This document shows positions 16,235-24,521 of a stretch of DNA of 64,000 bases, in pieces (within the stretch, counting starts at the first letter, position 1; each line of letters starts with the position of its first letter). A model generated the notes under the pieces. That model did not search any database, was not told the DNA's origin, and worked only from the letters and a program-made list of their open reading frames with translations. The DNA lies in the NCBI RefSeq assembly GCF_023145695.1, contig NZ_JAJHVV010000008.1, positions 62,001-126,000 on the forward strand, written 5' to 3'. Position numbers and translations under genes: made by a program. This DNA is from Vibrio amylolyticus (lineage in GTDB: Bacteria > Pseudomonadota > Gammaproteobacteria > Enterobacterales > Vibrionaceae).

Positions 16235-17725
16235 CTAGTCTAGTTCTTGTAATTGCTTTTCAAACTTAGAATGCAAGCGAACCACTTCTTCCTCTGGCTC
16301 ACCACTCATCAAGCTAACAACAACGATACTAATGGTGGATAAGATAATGCCCGGTACGATTTCATAGACATCAAACCAACCTCCAGTTAGCTGTTTCCAG
16401 ATAACAATCGTGACACCACCAATAATAATACCGGCAAGTGCACCATTACGATTCATGCGTGACCAATAAAGACTAAGGACAACAGCAGGGCCGAATGCCG
16501 CACCAAAACCAGCCCAAGCGTAAGATACAAGATCAAGAACTGAGCTTTCTGGGTTCATAGCCAGTATCAATGCAATGATCGAGATACCAATAACGGAAAA
16601 ACGACCAATGCGAACCACATCTTCAGAGCTCGCCTGTTTATTAATGATCTGCTTATAGAAATCTTCAGCCAAAGCAGAAGAAGAAACCAGCAGTTGTGAA
16701 TCAGCAGTACTCATAATCGCAGCCAGTATCGCAGCCAGCAACATGCCCGCTATCACAGGGTGGAATATAGCATCGACTAGTAGCATGAACACTCGTTCGC
16801 CATCAGCTAACTCGATAGTCGGTGAGTTTGTTACATAAACAAGACCAACCAAACCTACCAATAGAGCGCCAACCATAGAGAGTGCCGTCCATATAACCGC
16901 AATTCTTCGAGCTGTTGTGAGATCTTTATTTGAACGAGATGCTTTGAAACGTGCAAGGATGTGCGGCTGACCAAAGTAACCAAGCCCCCAAGCAACCAAA
17001 GAGATAATCGCTATGGCAGACAACGGCTCACCTTTCGTATCATTCCAAAGCGTCAGTAGTTCTGGATTGATATTACTAAGATCCGTTGATAGCTGGCCGA
17101 AACCACCTTGCATTGCAGCAACTGGAACGATCATCAGCGCGGCGGCCATTAATAAGCCTTGCACTAAATCGGTCCACGATACCGCTAAAAATCCGCCAAA
17201 TAATGTATACGAAACAACACACAACGTGCCGATAATCACAGCGATAGTGTAATCAAGACCAAATACTGTTTCGAATAATTTACCACCAGCGACTAATCCT
17301 GAACTTGTATAGAAAAGGAAAAACAACAGAATGAAAAAGGCAGAGATAGTCTGAATAAGTTTCGAATTATCATTGAAACGTCTAGACAAGAACTCAGGTA
17401 GAGTCAGTGCATCTGTCGTAATACTGTACGTTCTTAAGCGTTTCGCATTAATATACCAGTTAGCCCAAGTACCTAGTAGCAATCCACCAGCAAGCCAAAC
17501 TGCTTCAATTCCCGCCGCGTAAGCATAACCTGGCAGACCCAGTAATAACCAACCGCTCATGTCTGATGCACCTGCTGACAATGCAGCTGGCCACGGACCT
17601 AGCGAGCGTCCTCCAAGGAAGTAATCCGTAGAGTTTTTGGTTCTCTGATAAGCGATAACCCCTATTGCCATCATCATGATCAGATAAGCAATAAAAGTGG
17701 TTGTAATAGCAAAGCTATTTTCCAT
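16235..17725 (-). CDS. putP: Sodium/proline symporter PutP
   Basis: A 496-residue SSS-family transporter of the LeuT fold. The N-terminus (TTFIAYLIMMMAIGVIAYQR, TDYFLGGRSLGPWPAALSAG, SDMSGWLLLGLPGYAYAAGI) and GYFGQPHILARF are typical PutP segments that carry sodium and proline site residues. It imports proline with Na+ for catabolism or osmoprotection. The start ATG 17725 has AAGAGGAAC upstream. It lies 240 bp downstream of the ALDH-like gene in the put cluster, so it probably has some transcription of its own. It ends with the stem at 16125. Confidence 0.95.
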   Translation of the reverse strand: MENSFAITTTFIAYLIMMMAIGVIAYQRTKNSTDYFLGGRSLGPWPAALSAGASDMSGWLLLGLPGYAYAAGIEAVWLAGGLLLGTWANWYINAKRLRTYSITTDALTLPEFLSRRFNDNSKLIQTISAFFILLFFLFYTSSGLVAGGKLFETVFGLDYTIAVIIGTLCVVSYTLFGGFLAVSWTDLVQGLLMAAALMIVPVAAMQGGFGQLSTDLSNINPELLTLWNDTKGEPLSAIAIISLVAWGLGYFGQPHILARFKASRSNKDLTTARRIAVIWTALSMVGALLVGLVGLVYVTNSPTIELADGERVFMLLVDAIFHPVIAGMLLAAILAAIMSTADSQLLVSSSALAEDFYKQIINKQASSEDVVRIGRFSVIGISIIALILAMNPESSVLDLVSYAWAGFGAAFGPAVVLSLYWSRMNRNGALAGIIIGGVTIVIWKQLTGGWFDVYEIVPGIILSTISIVVVSLMSGEPEEEVVRLHSKFEKQLQELD

Positions 17726-17792
17726 TTGTTGTTCCTCTTATAAAAATAATTCATCCATGAATGCCTCTAGCTAGCAGTGGCAAAACGGTGAA

Positions 17793-17840
17793 AGAGCGTG
17801 TAACCGGAGATAAACACTCTCCGGAAACAAAATGCGCTCT
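17793..17840 (-). other. Two-tier hairpin between the ALDH-like gene and putP
   Basis: An outer AGAGCG/CGCTCT pair (17793-17798, 17835-17840) encloses an inner perfect CCGGAGA/TCTCCGG stem (17804-17810, 17818-17824). It lies in the 240-bp gap between the put genes and has only a weak T run (TTTCACCGTTTT) on the leftward side. It could be a terminator, attenuator or RNA processing site. Confidence 0.4.
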
Positions 17841-17965
17841 ACAAACACATTGATAACAAGCTTATTTCTCTGCTCGTTGGCCATTGTGTTTGAGAGCGAC
17901 AAGTTCTGTTGAAAATCCTATTCGTTAATAAAGGGGCTATAAGCTAATAAAGGCTCTATAAACCA

Positions 17966-18664
17966 CTAGTGCTCGTCGCTCCCTAACTCAAGTAGCGTGG
18001 CATTTCCTCCCACCGCTGTTATGTTGATGGTACGAGTACGTTCTGTAATAAAACGTAGGCTCAGCGCAGGATCTTGCGCATTGCTGAGACAAGTCATATC
18101 CGTTTCCGAGCTAAGTAGAACGATAGCGCCCGTTTTCTTAGATAACGTTCGATTAATAGCGATCTCATTTTCCTGAGTCCCTATATAACCCACACTTCGA
18201 ATATCTGTTTCTAATAGCGGTGAATACGCCTCAAGAGATTCAAACTGTAGGACATCACTTGGTATGCCTGCAGACTGGAAAGCCGACTCAAGTAGGGACA
18301 CGAGATCTGTATCATCACTACAAACAATCACACTGTTTCCCGCTAAAAGCGCTGCTGTTAGATGCGCGATTACAACAAGGCGAGAGTTCGCTAAGCTGTT
18401 GTCATGAATAACAAGAGCGACACCACGGCCAGTGGTATATAACTCGTTGGTTTCACCTGTTGGTCCCACAAGTTGATGTGTTTCTTTCAATAACCTAGCG
18501 GCATGCTTTTCATGGAATTGAACAACTCGACTTAGTGACGGTTGAGTCTTTTCTATCTTTCTCGCTGCAGATAGCAAGTACTTACTTTTTTCGCCATATT
18601 CAAGCTGATTCCAACTGGCCCAGGCAGTGTAAGAGTCAGAGTAACGTGTAATTTGATGCATCAT
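17966..18664 (-). CDS. Stand-alone ALDH-superfamily domain, like the C-terminal domain of long PutA proteins
   Basis: A 232-residue protein with an aldehyde-dehydrogenase-like Rossmann part (GRGVALVIHDNSLANSRLVV, HLTAALLAGNSVIVCSDDTD) but no catalytic Cys/Glu region. It ends in TINITAVGGNATLLELG, which closely parallels the C-terminal end of E. coli PutA as I remember it (SINTTAAGGNASLMTIG). Long (type B/C) PutA proteins carry such a non-catalytic ALDH-superfamily domain, whose final motif helps close the substrate tunnel. Here the domain is a separate gene 10 bp behind a shorter PutA. The inference is that it binds PutA in trans. A partial or decayed dehydrogenase is the alternative, but the retained C-terminal motif argues against it. 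Confidence 0.75.
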   Translation of the reverse strand: MMHQITRYSDSYTAWASWNQLEYGEKSKYLLSAARKIEKTQPSLSRVVQFHEKHAARLLKETHQLVGPTGETNELYTTGRGVALVIHDNSLANSRLVVIAHLTAALLAGNSVIVCSDDTDLVSLLESAFQSAGIPSDVLQFESLEAYSPLLETDIRSVGYIGTQENEIAINRTLSKKTGAIVLLSSETDMTCLSNAQDPALSLRFITERTRTINITAVGGNATLLELGSDEH

Positions 18665-18674
18665 AATCTTTCTC

Positions 18675-21600
18675 CTATGCTGGTTTAGTCGTTAGTTTTG
18701 CTTGAGTGAAACGGAATAGGTAATGCGGACCGCCCGCTTTTGGACCAGTTCCAGATAAGCCTTGGCCGCCAAATGGCTGAACGCCAACCACCGCACCCAC
18801 TTGATCTCGATTGATGTAACAGTTGCCCACTTTAGCGTGCTGCTCAATCCATCGGTAAGTGGTCTCATTTCGGCTGTGAATTCCCATCGTCAAACCAAAG
18901 CCTGTTGCGTTTATATTCTCAACCACTTGAGCCAGTTCATTCGCCTTGTAACGAACGATATGTAAGATTGGCCCAAAGTGTTCTTGTTCCAACATTGAAA
19001 TATCGTCAATTTCAAAGGCCGTTGGCGCGATAAAATCTCCAAACTGGCAAGACTCTTCTAAGGTTAATTGAGCCACTTTCTTGCCTGCACTTTGCATATG
19101 TTCGATGTGCGCTTGTAACTTTTCTTTTGCAGTTGCATCGATAACAGGTCCCACATCTGTACTATGAAGATAAGGAGCACCAACGCTCAATTCACTCATC
19201 GCACCTTGAATCAGAGACACAATGCGGTCAGCAATATCTTCTTGTACATAAAGAACTCGAAGTGCTGAACAGCGCTGCCCTGCTGACGCAAACGCGGAAC
19301 GAATAACGTCACGAACCACCTGTTCTGGTAGAGCCGTACTGTCGACGATCATGCAGTTTTGGCCACCCGTTTCAGCAATAAACGGAACAGGTGATTGCTC
19401 TCTTTGAGCTAACGATTGATTAATACGCTGCGCGGTTATCGTTGAGCCAGTAAACGCAACTCCGGCAATGGAAGGATGGGCAGTTAATGCAGCCCCAATC
19501 TCGGCCCCTTTCCCGGGTAGCAATTGAATCGCTGATTTAGCAAAGCCGGCTTGATACATCAACTCAACCGCTTTTGCAGCGATCAAACTGGTCTGCTCCG
19601 CAGGTTTCGCAACCACTGTATTACCCGCGACTAACGCAGCAGTGATTTGCCCTAGGAATATCGCAAGCGGAAAGTTCCATGGACTAATACAAACAAAAAC
19701 ACCTAAACCTTGGCGAGATGTGATGAGCGGATTGCCATCAAAGCCAACAATTTCGCTTTCACCAAATTTCTCAACTTGATTAGCGTAATATCGACAAAAA
19801 TCCACAGCTTCTCGAACTTCATCGATACCATCATGTATTGTCTTCCCTGCTTCTTGGTGGCATAGAGCAACCAGTTCAGCGAGGTTAGCTTCAAGTAAAT
19901 CCGCTAGCGTATTTAGTGATTGTGCACGTGTACCCACTGCAGTGTTATTCCAGCTATCAAACGCTGCTGATGCCCCTTCAATAGCCTCAGAAACGTGCTC
20001 TAAGCTTGAGTAGCCAACACTGCCTACCTCAATACGGCGATCATAAGGTGCCGTAACGCTTACAACATCAGTAGAACTCTTACACTCACCATTAATCATT
20101 GGGCTTGCATGCCACTTCTTATTTAGAAATGACTCTACTTGCTCATCAAACAGTTTTGCTTCGCTTTCTATATCGATATTGACACCAGCAGAGTTCTTCC
20201 TGTCAGGGAAAACATCACCAGGTAGAGGGATACTCTTGTTCCCTAGCGTGTCATGAGCAAGCAGCATATCTACGGGGTGCTGAGTTAAGCTCTCAATTGG
20301 GCAGCGAGCATCCACCAAACGGTGAACAAAAGAACTATTTGCACCGTTCTCTAATAAACGACGTACTAAATAAGGCAGCAAATCTTTATGGCTTCCGACG
20401 GGCGCATAAATACGAACAGACTGTTTGTATGCTTCTTTTGCATGGTGATAAAGAGAGTCACCCATTCCATGAAGTCGTTGATACTCAAATTGATCATGAC
20501 TGGCCATCACTGATATTGCTGTCACCGTATGGGCGTTATGGCTAGCAAACTGAGGGAAAATATTGCCTTTAACGTGATCGCTCAACAAGAAACGAGCACA
20601 GGCTAAATACGCAACGTCTGTCGCCTCTTTTCGAGTATAAACAGGGTAATTACCGAACCCACCCTGTTGTGACAGCTTAATTTCGGTATCCCAATATGCG
20701 CCTTTCACCAAACGAAGAGGAATCAGGTCGCCTTGCTCTTTAGCAAGCTTCGTTAGCCAAGTAAGAACAGCAAGTGCGCGCTTTTGGTAGGCTTGTACGA
20801 CGATACCAAGCTTACCCCAGCCCTTCACTTTGTCACTGCGATACAGTTTTTCAAACAGATGAAGAGATAACTCTAAGCGATCGGCTTCTTCAGCATCGAT
20901 TGAGATGGCAACATCCAGCTCTACCGCTCTATCTAATAGTTGTATAACGGTGTCATAGAGTTCAGTTAACACACGTTCCGAGTTAGCCACTTCGTATCGA
21001 GGGTGAAGCGCTGAGAGCTTGATTGAAACTGAAGAAGGTAGTCCGCTGTCTTGCGTCTTGATTTGGCGCCCTACCGATTCGATGGCCATTAAGTAACTTT
21101 TAAAGTACTTATTTGCATCAGCAGTTGTTAATGCAGCTTCACCAAGCATATCGAAAGAGTAGCTATAGCCCTTATCAACCAGTGGCTTTCCATTTTTCTG
21201 AGCCTGCTCGATGCTTCGGCCAAGAACAAATTGGTGACCCATGATCTTCATTGCTTGATTCATCGCCTGACGAATAACCGGCTCTGAAAGCTTGTTCACT
21301 AAACGATTGACTGCTTGCGTTGGACTGCTTGACTCTTTTTTCGGTAATCCGACGACCTTCCCTGTGAGCATTAAGCCCCAAGTAGATGCATTCACAAACA
21401 CTGAGTCGGAATTTTTAAGGTGAGACTTCCAGTCAGCAACACACAGCTTATCTTTAATAAGCGCATCCGCAGTTGCACTATCTGGAATACGCATTAATGC
21501 TTCAGCTAAACACATTAAAAGAATGCCTTCATGAGTATCTAAGCTGTACTCAAGTAATAAGGCATCAATCATTTGAATGGACTTCTTATCCGCACGGATA

Positions 21601-21788
21601 GCTTCAATAAGGCGCGTCGTCTTTTCTTTGATCTGATTTTTTTCACTATCAGAAGACGTTGCCAAAGGTAATAACTGCTCAAGCCATTGGGATTCTTCGA
21701 CCATATAAAGCGGTGAGATCAGTGACCACAACGTTTCAAGTGGCTGATCTACGAACTCTGCTTTCAACACATCAGTAGCTGTAAACAT
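18675..21788 (-). CDS. putA: Bifunctional proline dehydrogenase / P5C dehydrogenase PutA
   Basis: A 1037-residue protein that oxidises proline to glutamate. The N-terminal half holds the FAD-dependent proline dehydrogenase barrel (SVSIKLSALHPRYEVANSER, ISIDAEEADRLELSL, GIVVQAYQKRAL, LRLVKGAYWDTEI). The C-terminal half is the NAD-dependent P5C dehydrogenase (ISPWNFPLAIFLGQITAAL, GVAFTGSTITAQRI, AETGGQNCMIVDS) with the catalytic Cys in SAGQRCSALRVL. It lacks the ribbon-helix-helix DNA-binding domain of E. coli PutA, so it should not repress its own operon, and it lacks the extra C-terminal ALDH-like domain, which is encoded by the next gene. Start at ATG 21788 with GAGG 6 nt upstream. Confidence 0.95.
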   Translation of the reverse strand: MFTATDVLKAEFVDQPLETLWSLISPLYMVEESQWLEQLLPLATSSDSEKNQIKEKTTRLIEAIRADKKSIQMIDALLLEYSLDTHEGILLMCLAEALMRIPDSATADALIKDKLCVADWKSHLKNSDSVFVNASTWGLMLTGKVVGLPKKESSSPTQAVNRLVNKLSEPVIRQAMNQAMKIMGHQFVLGRSIEQAQKNGKPLVDKGYSYSFDMLGEAALTTADANKYFKSYLMAIESVGRQIKTQDSGLPSSVSIKLSALHPRYEVANSERVLTELYDTVIQLLDRAVELDVAISIDAEEADRLELSLHLFEKLYRSDKVKGWGKLGIVVQAYQKRALAVLTWLTKLAKEQGDLIPLRLVKGAYWDTEIKLSQQGGFGNYPVYTRKEATDVAYLACARFLLSDHVKGNIFPQFASHNAHTVTAISVMASHDQFEYQRLHGMGDSLYHHAKEAYKQSVRIYAPVGSHKDLLPYLVRRLLENGANSSFVHRLVDARCPIESLTQHPVDMLLAHDTLGNKSIPLPGDVFPDRKNSAGVNIDIESEAKLFDEQVESFLNKKWHASPMINGECKSSTDVVSVTAPYDRRIEVGSVGYSSLEHVSEAIEGASAAFDSWNNTAVGTRAQSLNTLADLLEANLAELVALCHQEAGKTIHDGIDEVREAVDFCRYYANQVEKFGESEIVGFDGNPLITSRQGLGVFVCISPWNFPLAIFLGQITAALVAGNTVVAKPAEQTSLIAAKAVELMYQAGFAKSAIQLLPGKGAEIGAALTAHPSIAGVAFTGSTITAQRINQSLAQREQSPVPFIAETGGQNCMIVDSTALPEQVVRDVIRSAFASAGQRCSALRVLYVQEDIADRIVSLIQGAMSELSVGAPYLHSTDVGPVIDATAKEKLQAHIEHMQSAGKKVAQLTLEESCQFGDFIAPTAFEIDDISMLEQEHFGPILHIVRYKANELAQVVENINATGFGLTMGIHSRNETTYRWIEQHAKVGNCYINRDQVGAVVGVQPFGGQGLSGTGPKAGGPHYLFRFTQAKLTTKPA

Positions 21789-21972
21789 GGTTTTCCTCAA
21801 TCTCACATCTAAAGCGAATCTTTAGATTTCCTACCATGGCTGGCAGTGTATTTTGAGCCTGAGTTGTTTACTTGTCAAAAACTCCGAACAAATTGCTAAA
21901 AACTACGATATTTAACAGAACATAAACAAAATCACATTCAATTAGCCAATGTTATATGCTAAAAAATTCACA

Positions 21973-22800
21973 TCACTTAACATGATGTATATTTTTGAAC
22001 TGTCGTGGTGACATTCCTTGTAAACGAGAAAAAGTGTGAGCAAACGTACTTTGTCCAGAAAAACCGGTCAGCTCAGCGACTTGTCCAAGCGAGTAGCATC
22101 CCTTTTCAATGAGAGATTTCGCTCGGTCAATTCTTTTACCTAATACGTATTGATGCGGAGTGATCCCCATTTGCTCTTTGAAAAGATGGTGAAACTGGCT
22201 TTCTGCGAGGAAGACACTACCCGCAAGTTGCGCAACCGATATTTTACGACTGAGATGCTGCTCTATATATCGATCAATGAGCTCTAGTTCAAAACGTGAA
22301 TCTCTCTTTTTATGTTCAAAATCAGAAATGTGCCTTTGCAGTAAGGCAATAACCGTATCATTACATGCTCGACTCAATAGAAGATCGTCTGGGCTGGCCT
22401 GCATTTCTACCGTTAACATCTGAATTAATTTTTGAATTTGGCCATCCAGCTGAAAATAAGTTTCCGTCGACGTCAATTGATTCAGCTTTTGTAGTAGCAA
22501 GGGATCATCATTCGTTGCCATAGGCATATTCAAAACTAATATTTCGGAATTACCCACGACACCGCCAAACGCATGATCGCTCCCCGATGTCACAACGCAA
22601 CCTTGCCCTGGCCCAACTAAGTTACCCTTACCGGCTACTTCGAACTCTGCTTTTCCCTTTAGACCAATGACGATCTGTGTGTACTGGTGATCATGGCAAT
22701 CCATATAGGACGGTAAAATGACCAATTCCGCAGGTTTAGGTGACAAAAGTTTGGCTTTCTCATCATTCTGTATTTCATCAGTACTATTGATATGTTTCAT
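21973..22800 (-). CDS. AraC family regulator with cupin sensor, probable put activator
   Basis: A 275-residue protein: N-terminal cupin-like domain (DCHDHQYTQIVIGLKGKAEF, GPGQGCVVTSGSDHAF) and a C-terminal AraC double helix-turn-helix (ISVAQLAGSVFLAESQFHHL, LGQVAELTGFSGQSTFAHTF). It lies 184 bp upstream of putA on the same strand. In V. vulnificus an AraC-type activator, PutR, sits by putAP, and this looks like the same arrangement, though that is from memory. Since PutA here has no DNA-binding domain, this protein is the best candidate for proline-dependent control. Confidence 0.85.
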   Translation of the reverse strand: MKHINSTDEIQNDEKAKLLSPKPAELVILPSYMDCHDHQYTQIVIGLKGKAEFEVAGKGNLVGPGQGCVVTSGSDHAFGGVVGNSEILVLNMPMATNDDPLLLQKLNQLTSTETYFQLDGQIQKLIQMLTVEMQASPDDLLLSRACNDTVIALLQRHISDFEHKKRDSRFELELIDRYIEQHLSRKISVAQLAGSVFLAESQFHHLFKEQMGITPHQYVLGKRIDRAKSLIEKGCYSLGQVAELTGFSGQSTFAHTFSRLQGMSPRQFKNIHHVK

Positions 22801-23222
22801 ATTTGCTTATCTACTCAGTCGACGTCGCGCATGTTATAACAAAAGCAATCGCGAATAAAACCGCCTCAACTCATTAATATTGATGTAAAATCACACTCAT
22901 AACACCGATTTATCTTGGCGGTTTTTTAGTCACATCGACAAAAGGAACAATGATCAAGTGCACATTAATTACGGTTCATGTCTATTCAATCGAAATAGAT
23001 GGATGCTGCATCAAATTATAGACTTGCATATTTTAAGATAAAGACCAAAATGGACGATGGACGACATAAAATTTATCAAGTGGACGTTTTTTATACCCTC
23101 ATTGATAAGTTTTTAGTTCCAAAACAGCTAAAAGAATTTATTGTGAGGCGATCAAAAAAATCGTCAAAAGTTTGTCTTTCCACTGATAAGTGGGTTAACA
23201 CGTTAATTTGTTGCAGGGACCT
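22801..23222 (+). other. 422-bp gene-free region before the PEGA gene
   Basis: It holds a long-looped inverted repeat AAAACCGCC (22857-22865) / GGCGGTTTT (22917-22925) followed by TT, which could be a terminator-like end with a 51-nt loop. A small CCACT-GATA-AGTGG hairpin lies at 23180-23193, just before the ribosome site of the next gene. An open frame at 22999-23226 is not convincing as a gene. I see no clear promoter. Confidence 0.35.
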
Positions 23223-24326
23223 ATGATCAAACGTCGAATCCCAGCGCTCTTACTTGCGCTAAGCCCTTTTTGGGTATCTGTATCGGTGAATGCAGAAGAA
23301 GCCAACCAGATCGATCCGGTTGCCGCTATCGATGAAAAAATTGAATTTAAGCAGAATGAACTTAATACTATCGCTTCAGATTTCGAAGCAGAAAGTAGCA
23401 AGCTTCAGCAGCTTAATAATGAACAAGCTCGTTTAAATCGCAGTGAGAAAGAGCTCAATGCAAAACGTAATAGAGCAAAATCCGCACTTGATAAGCAGTA
23501 CAGCCGCCTTTTAGAAGATCCGGAAACAGACCTCATCTCTTTCCAAAAAAAATATCAAGAATCTTGGGCTGCGGTTAAACAAAACCAGTCAGATAAACTT
23601 GAAAATGATCAGTCTATTACTGAAGCTGAGATGCGCCTTTCTCAAGTAAAACAAAAGCAAGCACGCCTAAATACTGAATTCTCAAACTTACGAGAGCTTC
23701 GTGTTGATGCCCGTGTTAAACGTCTACAGTCTGAACTTCGTGAAAGCGATGTACTTGAAACAAGCTATAAAACGACTTGTTCAACAACAATGACGTTAGG
23801 CGAGTGTGCTAACCAAGGTAGCCACTTAACGAAGCAAAAAGCGGTTAAATCATTTAGAGCCAAACTACTGGATAATCTAACTGAATCTGTTATAGCTAAG
23901 CAAAATATTAAGGGTGTACAGCTAAACATTCATATCCAAGAAAGCCAAATGATTCGCAGTGGCTTTGAAGGTAATAATGAATACTTCACCCAGCTTCAAG
24001 CTCAGCTTCAAGCAAAACCAGAAGCGGTAGCAGCGTGTAAGCTATTGAGCGTTTCACCACGTTACTGTTTACGTGGCGAAAGTGCAGCTTCTACGAAGAA
24101 GAATGATAAGAAATGGGCAAACGTAACGGTTCGCTCAGATCAATATAATGATTCTGTTGTAATCAATGGCGTTGATTATGGAAGTACTCCTGTTGAAGTC
24201 GTTCTTCCGAATGGTCGTCACCAAGTGAGCGTTTCCAAAAATGGTTTTGAAACTTACAACCGCGTACTTACCATCAATGGTAGTGATACGGTATGGGTAA
24301 AACTACGCCCAAGTAAACAAAGCTAA
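23223..24326 (+). CDS. Exported coiled-coil protein with C-terminal PEGA domain
   Basis: A 367-residue protein: signal peptide (IPALLLALSPFWVSVSVNAE), a long coiled coil (about residues 30-170, rich in Glu/Gln/Lys/Leu), a helical segment with Cys pairs (TTCSTTMTLGECANQ; CKLLSVSPRYC), then a PEGA domain of about 70 residues (VVINGVDYGSTPVEVVLPNG). PEGA domains are surface or periplasmic beta modules. It is a paralogue of the N-terminal part of the next gene, with the same order of segments and similar phrases (QESWAAVKQNQ versus QEAWAGVKQNQ). Start at ATG 23223 with CAGGGA upstream. The function is unknown; an envelope role is inferred. Confidence 0.75.
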   Translation: MIKRRIPALLLALSPFWVSVSVNAEEANQIDPVAAIDEKIEFKQNELNTIASDFEAESSKLQQLNNEQARLNRSEKELNAKRNRAKSALDKQYSRLLEDPETDLISFQKKYQESWAAVKQNQSDKLENDQSITEAEMRLSQVKQKQARLNTEFSNLRELRVDARVKRLQSELRESDVLETSYKTTCSTTMTLGECANQGSHLTKQKAVKSFRAKLLDNLTESVIAKQNIKGVQLNIHIQESQMIRSGFEGNNEYFTQLQAQLQAKPEAVAACKLLSVSPRYCLRGESAASTKKNDKKWANVTVRSDQYNDSVVINGVDYGSTPVEVVLPNGRHQVSVSKNGFETYNRVLTINGSDTVWVKLRPSKQS

Positions 24327-24372
24327 GAGACTCTTTACTTTAAATAGACTCTGTATTCAAACTAAGTACAAG

Positions 24373-24480
24373 ATACCGAACAAAAGTGCAGGCAATTTTG
24401 TTCGGTATACAAAGACTTACGACATAGGCCATTTTGTCGACTACGGTCAGTCACTGATTCAAGGCAAAATGGTGTTTTTA
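24373..24480 (+). other. Structured spacer between the PEGA paralogues
   Basis: Two inverted repeats. One is a perfect 13-bp stem ATACCGAACAAAA (24373-24385) / TTTTGTTCGGTAT (24396-24408) with a 10-nt loop. The second pairs CCATTTTG (24429-24436) with CAAAATGG (24465-24472), followed by TGTTTTTATTTAT. The second could be a terminator for the first gene, the first an operator or RNA structure. Confidence 0.5.
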
Positions 24481-24521
24481 TTTATACCACCCATATTTTT
24501 AACTAATGAAGTAGGAAGACA

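Noticed and set aside
15995..16243. 82-codon plus-strand open frame
   Set aside because: Spans the putP terminator stem on the opposite strand and has no protein-like pattern.
18675..21788. Trifunctional (self-repressing) PutA
   Set aside because: No ribbon-helix-helix domain at the N-terminus; an AraC regulator sits upstream instead.
22999..23226. 75-codon plus-strand open frame before the PEGA gene
   Set aside because: Overlaps the next gene's ribosome site, has no recognisable domain and lies in AT-rich DNA; kept out for lack of support, not disproved.
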